Below are positions 7,151-10,714 of a stretch of DNA of 10,714 nt, one piece after another. The notes under the pieces are model-generated. The model saw nothing but the letters and a program-made list of their open reading frames with translations. It was not told the origin of the DNA and searched no databases. The stretch's first letter is position 1. Each line of letters opens with the position of its first letter. This stretch comes from Acidobacteriaceae bacterium (GTDB lineage Bacteria > Acidobacteriota > Terriglobia > Terriglobales > Acidobacteriaceae): assembly GCA_030040175.1 (NCBI GenBank), contig JASHUF010000378.1, positions 1 to 10,714 of the forward strand, read 5' to 3'. A program made the position numbers and the translations under genes.

Positions 7151-8803
7151 CTAGAACCCCGCCAGATATTGATGCACCAGCTGCACCGCAATCGAGCCTT
7201 CCCCCACGGCCGAGGCCACGCGCTTTACCGAGCCGTGGCGCACATCGCCGGCCACAAACACGCCGGGCGCGCTGGACTCGAGCAGAAACGGCTCACGCGG
7301 CTCCTTCCACACCCCCGGCCAGCTGCCGTCCACCCGCAGGTCGGGCCCGGCCAGCACAAAGCCCTTGTCGTCGCGCAGCACCCCCGGCGGCAGCCACGCC
7401 GTCACCGGCGCTGCGCCGATAAAGACAAACAGGGATGTCGCCGGCACCTGCTTCTCCCCATCGGGTCCGCACAAGCGCAGCTGCTCCAGCCGCTCCTCGC
7501 CCGCAGCCTCAATCACCTGCGTGCGCGTCCTCACCACGATATTTGATGTTGCACCGATCTCATCGATTAAGTATTTCGACATCGTGACCGAAAGTCCATC
7601 GCCGCGCACCAGCATGGTCACGGTATGGGCATATTTTGCAAAGTACAGCGCCGCCTGGCCGGCGGAGTTGGCTCCGCCGACGATGTAGACGTCCTCGCCT
7701 TTGCAGGCGGCGGCCTCCACCAGAGCGGCCCCGTAGTAAATGCCGAGCCCGGTGAGCCGCTCCGCGCCGGGAACGTCGAGCTTGCGGTATTGAACCCCGG
7801 GAGCCAGCAGAACAGAGTGGCTGGAAACCTCGCGCCCATCGCTCAGCTTCACAAAGCGATACTGGCCGTCGAGCCGCAAGCCGGTGGCGCGCTGGACCAC
7901 GAACTCCGCGCCGAAACGCGAAGCCTGGGTGAAGGCGCGCCGGCCCAGCTCTGCGCCGGTCACACCGGAGGGGAAGCCCAGGTAATTCTCAATACGCGAG
8001 CTGGAGCCGGCCTGCCCGCCCGGCGCTTCCGGTTCGACGACCAGGGTGCGCAGCCCTTCGCTGGCGCCGTACACTGCGGCCGCCAGTCCCGCCGGACCGG
8101 CGCCCACCACCACCAGGTCGTAGAACTCCTGTGCCGCCTGGATGCTGAGGCCCACGCGGCTGGCGAGCTCCTCAAGCTCCGGCTCCACCAGCGCACTACC
8201 GTCGGCAAACAGCACCACCGGCAGGCGCGTTGGATCGAGCTGCCGGTCGGTGAGCAGCTTCAACACCTCTCCGCCGGCGGCCACGTCGAACCAGCGGTAC
8301 GGTACATGATTGCGGGAGAGGAAATTACGCACCTTGTGGTCTTTGAGCAGCCAGCGGTGCCCGATGACGCGCAACCCCTCAAAGGGCGGGCGGTAGCCGG
8401 CCTGCCAGTCTTCGAGCAGGTCGCTCACCACCGGGTACAGTTTCTCCTCCGGCGGGTCCCACGGCTTGTTCAGGTAGTAGTGAATACGGGCGGTGTTGAT
8501 GGCGCGGATGGCCGCCTCGGTGTCGGCGTAGGCCGTCAGCAGCACCCGCCGCGCCTCAGGGTAAATAGGCCGCGCCCGCTCCAGGAACTCGACCCCGGTC
8601 ATGCCCGGCATGCGCTGGTCGCTCATGAGCAGGGCCACGGGCTCCTCCCGGGTCTTGAGCTGCGCCAGGGTGTCCAGGGCGGCCTGCCCGCTGGCGGCGC
8701 GCATGACCCGGTACGTGGAACCATAGCGCTGCCGCAGGTCCTGGACCACGGCTTCCAGGACGCTCACGTCGTCGTCGACGGCCAGCAGGATCGGTCTCGC
8801 CAT
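7151..8803 (-). CDS. Receiver domain fused to glutaredoxin-like and thioredoxin-reductase-like domains
   Basis: 550 residues in three parts. Residues 1-130 are a CheY-like receiver with acidic pocket Asp10-Asp12, phosphoacceptor Asp62 (SDQRMPGMTG), Thr90 and Lys113 (NKPWD), all intact. Residues about 143-222 resemble a glutaredoxin/thioredoxin fold (HKVRNFLSRNHVPYRWFDV, LPVVLFADG) but have no Cys. Residues about 226-550 are an FAD and NAD(P)H oxidoreductase: GAGPAG (234-239), PGGQAG (261-266), GGANSAG (376-382), and VFVAGDVR (515-522) for FAD. Where thioredoxin reductase carries CxxC, about 17 residues before the nucleotide motif, this protein reads YYGAALVEA; the only cysteines are Cys367 and Cys445. 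It is therefore unlikely to be a true thioredoxin reductase despite the usual database name for this fusion. It is the first gene of a two-gene unit with the histidine kinase, its probable phosphodonor. The ATG at 8803 has only a weak ribosome site. Confidence 0.93.
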   Translation of the reverse strand: MARPILLAVDDDVSVLEAVVQDLRQRYGSTYRVMRAASGQAALDTLAQLKTREEPVALLMSDQRMPGMTGVEFLERARPIYPEARRVLLTAYADTEAAIRAINTARIHYYLNKPWDPPEEKLYPVVSDLLEDWQAGYRPPFEGLRVIGHRWLLKDHKVRNFLSRNHVPYRWFDVAAGGEVLKLLTDRQLDPTRLPVVLFADGSALVEPELEELASRVGLSIQAAQEFYDLVVVGAGPAGLAAAVYGASEGLRTLVVEPEAPGGQAGSSSRIENYLGFPSGVTGAELGRRAFTQASRFGAEFVVQRATGLRLDGQYRFVKLSDGREVSSHSVLLAPGVQYRKLDVPGAERLTGLGIYYGAALVEAAACKGEDVYIVGGANSAGQAALYFAKYAHTVTMLVRGDGLSVTMSKYLIDEIGATSNIVVRTRTQVIEAAGEERLEQLRLCGPDGEKQVPATSLFVFIGAAPVTAWLPPGVLRDDKGFVLAGPDLRVDGSWPGVWKEPREPFLLESSAPGVFVAGDVRHGSVKRVASAVGEGSIAVQLVHQYLAGF

Positions 8804-8929
8804 ACAGTCTTCAGTCTAAGGCCCCATGCCCCATTTGGGTGATTCCGGTGTTCTTGCGGTGAGTTGAGAATTGGAAGCAACGCGCAAACTACCCCGTGCA
8901 AACCCATGTTCGGGAGCACAAAAGTGTCA

Positions 8930-8958
8930 TTGACTCCCCTAAGGCAGTCAGTTAGAAG
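8930..8958 (+). promoter_or_regulatory. Weak candidate sigma70-type promoter
   Basis: TTGACT (8930-8935) is a 5-of-6 match to the -35 consensus. A 17-base spacer leads to TAGAAG (8953-8958), a 4-of-6 match to TATAAT. It lies in the more AT-rich part of the divergent region and would drive the LuxR-type gene with a leader of about 180 bases. Such matches occur by chance, and no transcription data are available. Confidence 0.22.
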
Positions 8959-9053
8959 GGACTAGAACAATTTCGAAGTGTAGCAAACCGGGACACCGCC
9001 AAGAGTGCGTTCGCCTTTGCCGATAGGACGGGAAGATCGGGACATCAGGACAA

Positions 9054-9069
9054 GCAGGGCAGGCCCTGC
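9054..9069. promoter_or_regulatory. Palindrome GCAGGGC-AG-GCCCTGC, possible operator
   Basis: Perfect 7-base arms lie around a 2-base centre, 78 bases before the start of the LuxR-type gene and inside the divergent region. The symmetry and position suit a dimeric regulator, possibly the adjacent LuxR-type protein acting on itself or on the divergent operon. As RNA the 2-base loop is too tight for all seven pairs, which favours a DNA site over a hairpin. Its function is inferred. Confidence 0.25.
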
Positions 9070-9147
9070 CGCTGGCAGCTTTTGCGAACGGGCCGGCAGG
9101 CGCCAGGGGGTTAGCAGAAACGAACATGAGCAAGCGGGGCATACACC

Positions 9148-9831
9148 ATGAATAAGATCATCCTGGCCGATTCGCAGGCGATCTTCCGCGCCGGCACAGC
9201 CAAGGTGCTGGCGATGGATGAAGATCTGCGCATCATTGCTCAGTGCACGGATCTCGAACGGATGTACCACGCCATTACCACTTTCCCCTCCTCCATTGTG
9301 CTGTTCGCTGCCTCGCTGCACCCGGATTTTCCGCGCCTGCGGGTGTTGCTGGAGACCACGGGAAGCCGCGGAATTGTCATTGCCGAAAACACCGATGCGG
9401 CCTCGAGCTACCTGCAGCAGGGCTTTCGCGGCGTGGTCTTCCGCAGCGTGACCGGACCGACGCTGGTCGAATGCGTGCGCCGCGTAGCCGCCGGCGAAAC
9501 CTGGATGCCGCCGCAGGTGATGGTGCCCGACTCGCCGCAGGAAGACATGGTGGGCACGCGCGTCCGCGACCGGCTTACGCCCAAAGAAATGCGCATCGTG
9601 GCCCTGATCGTGCAGGGCTGCAAGAACCGCGAGATCGCCATGCGCCTGAAGACCACCGAGCAGGTGATCAAGAACTATCTCCGCTCGATCTACGACAAGA
9701 CCGGCGTAGGCGACCGCCTGGAACTGGCCCTGTTTACCATCCATCATCGCGTTCTGGCCGCCGCGGCTGCCGAGGTAGGCAGCAAACTGGAAGCCGAAGA
9801 ACAGGCAGCCTCAGCCGACGCAGTAGCGTAA
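9148..9831 (+). CDS. LuxR/NarL-type regulator with a degenerate receiver domain
   Basis: DNA-binding transcription regulator of 227 residues. Residues 1-118 have the fold pattern of a NarL-type receiver (MNKIILADSQAIFRAG at the start), but the phosphorylation machinery is gone. Only Asp8 remains of the acidic pair, the phosphoacceptor position is Ala54 (VLFAASLH), the usual Thr is Ala79, and the conserved Lys is Arg99 (VVFRS). Residues about 142-200 are an intact LuxR-type helix-turn-helix (LTPKEMRIVALIVQGCKNRE, then TTEQVIKNYLRSIYDKTG and DRLELALF). A low-complexity Ala/Glu tail of about 27 residues follows. The ATG at 9148 is preceded by GCGGGG at a reasonable distance; the ATG at 9126 is out of frame. 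The gene is divergent from the receiver-flavoprotein/kinase unit and may regulate it, but only position supports that. DNA binding is probably controlled by something other than phosphorylation. Confidence 0.9.
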   Translation: MNKIILADSQAIFRAGTAKVLAMDEDLRIIAQCTDLERMYHAITTFPSSIVLFAASLHPDFPRLRVLLETTGSRGIVIAENTDAASSYLQQGFRGVVFRSVTGPTLVECVRRVAAGETWMPPQVMVPDSPQEDMVGTRVRDRLTPKEMRIVALIVQGCKNREIAMRLKTTEQVIKNYLRSIYDKTGVGDRLELALFTIHHRVLAAAAAEVGSKLEAEEQAASADAVA

Positions 9832-9858
9832 AGCCCTCCCCAATCCAGAATCCGAACG

Positions 9859-9895
9859 CTGCACGGGATTGCCCCCAAAGGGCGATTCCGTGCAG
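9859..9895 (+). other. Strong 16-bp stem-loop after the LuxR-type gene
   Basis: Arms 9859-9874 and 9880-9895 pair along their full length around the 5-base loop CCAAA, with 14 Watson-Crick pairs and two G-U wobbles when read as plus-strand RNA. It starts 27 bases after the stop codon. No T-tract follows, so it is not a standard intrinsic terminator; 3'-end protection or factor-assisted termination is plausible. The wobbles keep pairing on the plus-strand RNA; on the minus strand both positions become A-C mismatches. This favours a role in the LuxR-type transcript. Confidence 0.5.
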
Positions 9896-9929
9896 AAATC
9901 CTGTTGAAAACGGAACGCGTGTGCGGCGC

Positions 9930-9957
9930 AAAAAAAGGGCCGGGAGTGAACCGGCCC
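9930..9957 (-). terminator. Intrinsic terminator reading on the minus strand
   Basis: Read on the minus strand, GGGCCGG and CCGGCCC (9957-9951 and 9943-9937) form a 7-bp GC stem around a 7-base loop. Seven T residues (9936-9930) follow immediately, the classic rho-independent layout. It would end transcripts arriving from the DUF1634/TSUP genes, whose last stop codon is at 10178, leaving a 3' UTR of about 220 bases. Confidence 0.7.
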
Positions 9958-10177
9958 AAGGCTCTTTCGATAGATGTAAACTGCGCTTCCGTTAGTAAAC
10001 CGCGAATCCAACGTGTAACTCAATCATTCCTTTGTGTTATTACCCTCGGAAGAAGTTGTAGCCAAGGGGTTTGAAGGCGCTCCGGGCGCCCAAACGCGGG
10101 CTTTCGCCCGGCCGGAGCCTGCGGGCGCGCGGGGACGCGATAGCCCGCGGGCGACGAATCAGGCCGGATGGCCCGGG

Positions 10178-10543
10178 TCAGATGGCGTGCAGCAGGCTGA
10201 AGGCAAGAATGAGCAGAACGGCGAGGCTCACCACGGTGTAGAGCCGGTCCCGCTCCAGGGCAAACCCTGCCACGGCCATGGCCACGCGCGCGACGGGCGT
10301 GAGGATGAGCAGAATGAGCCCGGCCTGGATCAGGCCTTCGCTGTTCCAGTGCGCGGCTGCGTGGACAATCCCGGAGACGGTGCGCATCTCCGGCCCGCCG
10401 GCGGCAAAGTTGCGGTAGCTGACCCGCGCGCCATGGTTAAGCGCGAGATAAACCATGCCGCCCGCCGTGACCACCCCGGCCGAAATCAGTACGCCAGTGC
10501 GTAAAAGCTTTCCCATGATGGATTCGAGGCGCTTGTCGTCCAT
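10178..10543 (-). CDS. DUF1634 family membrane protein
   Basis: Small inner-membrane protein of 121 residues. Three hydrophobic segments are visible: about 14-34, 71-92 and 101-120. The signature LTPVARVAMAVAGFALERDR (81-100) between the second and third segments is typical of DUF1634. Members commonly sit next to TSUP (TauE/SafE) permeases, as here: the permease stop codon is only 5 bases before this ATG, so the two are co-transcribed. The biochemical role is unknown; an accessory subunit of the permease is inferred from the conserved pairing. The ATG at 10543 is supported by GGAAGG about 10 bases upstream. Confidence 0.88.
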   Translation of the reverse strand: MDDKRLESIMGKLLRTGVLISAGVVTAGGMVYLALNHGARVSYRNFAAGGPEMRTVSGIVHAAAHWNSEGLIQAGLILLILTPVARVAMAVAGFALERDRLYTVVSLAVLLILAFSLLHAI

Positions 10544-10548
10544 GGGAG

Positions 10549-10714
10549 CTACACCTTCCCCGTCATGCCGCTCACGATCATCTCGATGGCGAGGGCCAGA
10601 ATCACGATGCCGAACACGAGGCGCAAGGTCTTCGCCCGCGCCCGCACCAGCACCCGCGTGCCTAAGAGTGCGCCCACCAGCACGCCCAGCATCACCGGCA
10701 TGGCCACGCGCGGA
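10549..10714 (-). CDS. TSUP (TauE/SafE) family permease, C-terminal part, 5' end outside window
   Basis: The last 55 codons of a membrane permease are visible, ending in TAG at 10549-10551. The segment MPVMLGVLVGALLGTRVL, then a basic stretch RARAKTLRLVFG, then a final hydrophobic helix (IVILALAIEMIVSGM), matches the C-terminal half-repeat of TSUP proteins. These export or import small sulfur-containing or organic anions such as sulfite, sulfoacetate or taurine-derived compounds. The substrate cannot be deduced here. The following DUF1634 gene supports the assignment, since the two families are often paired. Confidence 0.8.
   Translation of the reverse strand, partial: PRVAMPVMLGVLVGALLGTRVLVRARAKTLRLVFGIVILALAIEMIVSGMTGKV

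Larger units (their letters stand above)
8804..9147. other. Divergent intergenic region, 344 bases, no gene seen
   Basis: This region separates the receiver-flavoprotein gene (minus) from the LuxR-type regulator (plus) and must hold both promoters. It contains a weak sigma70-like pair on the plus strand (8930-8958) and a 16-base palindrome (9054-9069). The right half is GC-rich; the left half, around 8870-8990, is more AT-rich. I see no convincing coding frame, repeat copy or strong terminator. The 64-codon minus-strand frame at 8948-9142 has no recognisable features. Confidence 0.6.
9832..10177. other. Gene-free convergent region with stem-loops, 346 bases
   Basis: This is the gap between the convergent LuxR-type gene and the DUF1634 gene. 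It holds a 16-bp stem-loop (9859-9895), an intrinsic terminator reading on the minus strand (9930-9957), a plain and more AT-rich part (about 9960-10060), and a GC-rich palindromic cluster: GGCGC/GCGCC at 10076-10090, CGGGC/GCCCG at 10097-10110, and GCCCGCGGGC at 10143-10152. No open frame here looks coding; the long plus-strand frame from 10034 is antisense to the DUF1634 gene. Confidence 0.6.

Noticed and set aside
7625..8842. 405-codon plus-strand frame opposite the receiver-flavoprotein gene
   Set aside because: It is a shadow of a strongly supported gene, with no motifs of its own.
9126..9128. Alternative upstream ATG for the LuxR-type regulator
   Set aside because: It is out of frame with the regulator, and the receiver-like sequence begins properly at the ATG at 9148.
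8948..9142. 64-codon minus-strand frame in the divergent region
   Set aside because: No ribosome site, no family resemblance, and it covers the probable promoter of the LuxR-type gene.
10034..10504. 156-codon plus-strand frame
   Set aside because: It is antisense to the DUF1634 gene, which has a clear family signature. The frame's translation is low-complexity.

Overview
The window is high-GC bacterial DNA with genes packed on both strands. The gene content and the hairpin-bearing interspersed repeats (modules of the type CAGGGC-loop-GCCCTG, GCATCCC-TCC-GGGATGC and CCCAGGA-loop-TCCTGGG) suggest a soil-type Acidobacteriota genome or a close relative. That placement is inferred from style and remembered family patterns, not from a search. 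No tRNA, rRNA, CRISPR array, insertion sequence or phage module was seen.

Layout. (1) 3-827, plus strand: the 3' part of an M19 membrane-dipeptidase-like gene. It is followed by a 149-bp convergent gap holding two hairpin repeats. (2) 977-5231, minus strand: a catabolic cluster, read right to left. It runs deoC (long-form deoxyribose-phosphate aldolase), a less GC-rich hypothetical gene, then a two-domain ALDH16-type aldehyde dehydrogenase. DeoC would make acetaldehyde and glyceraldehyde-3-phosphate, and the dehydrogenase is a plausible acetaldehyde oxidiser. A composite repeat lies between the last two genes and supplies the stop codon and tail of the hypothetical protein. (3) 5379-5683, minus strand: a 5'-truncated remnant of a family 28 glycoside hydrolase, abutting the end of the next gene. 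(4) 5684-8803, minus strand: a two-gene signalling unit. The first gene encodes a receiver domain fused to a glutaredoxin-like segment and a thioredoxin-reductase-like flavoprotein. Nine nucleotides later comes a histidine kinase with an N-terminal cyclic-nucleotide-binding-like sensor. (5) 9148-9831, plus strand and divergent: a LuxR/NarL-type regulator whose receiver has lost its phosphorylation site. (6) 9832-10177: a gene-free stretch with a strong stem-loop, a minus-strand intrinsic terminator and GC-rich palindromes. (7) 10178-10714, minus strand: a TSUP (TauE/SafE) permease C-terminus followed by a DUF1634 membrane protein.

The most interesting unit is the kinase plus receiver-flavoprotein pair. 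It looks like a two-component system whose output is a redox enzyme rather than a DNA-binding domain, and the enzyme lacks the CxxC pair of true thioredoxin reductase. The second theme is repeat DNA becoming coding sequence: once as the C-terminal tail of the hypothetical protein, and probably once as the linker between the two ALDH16 domains.
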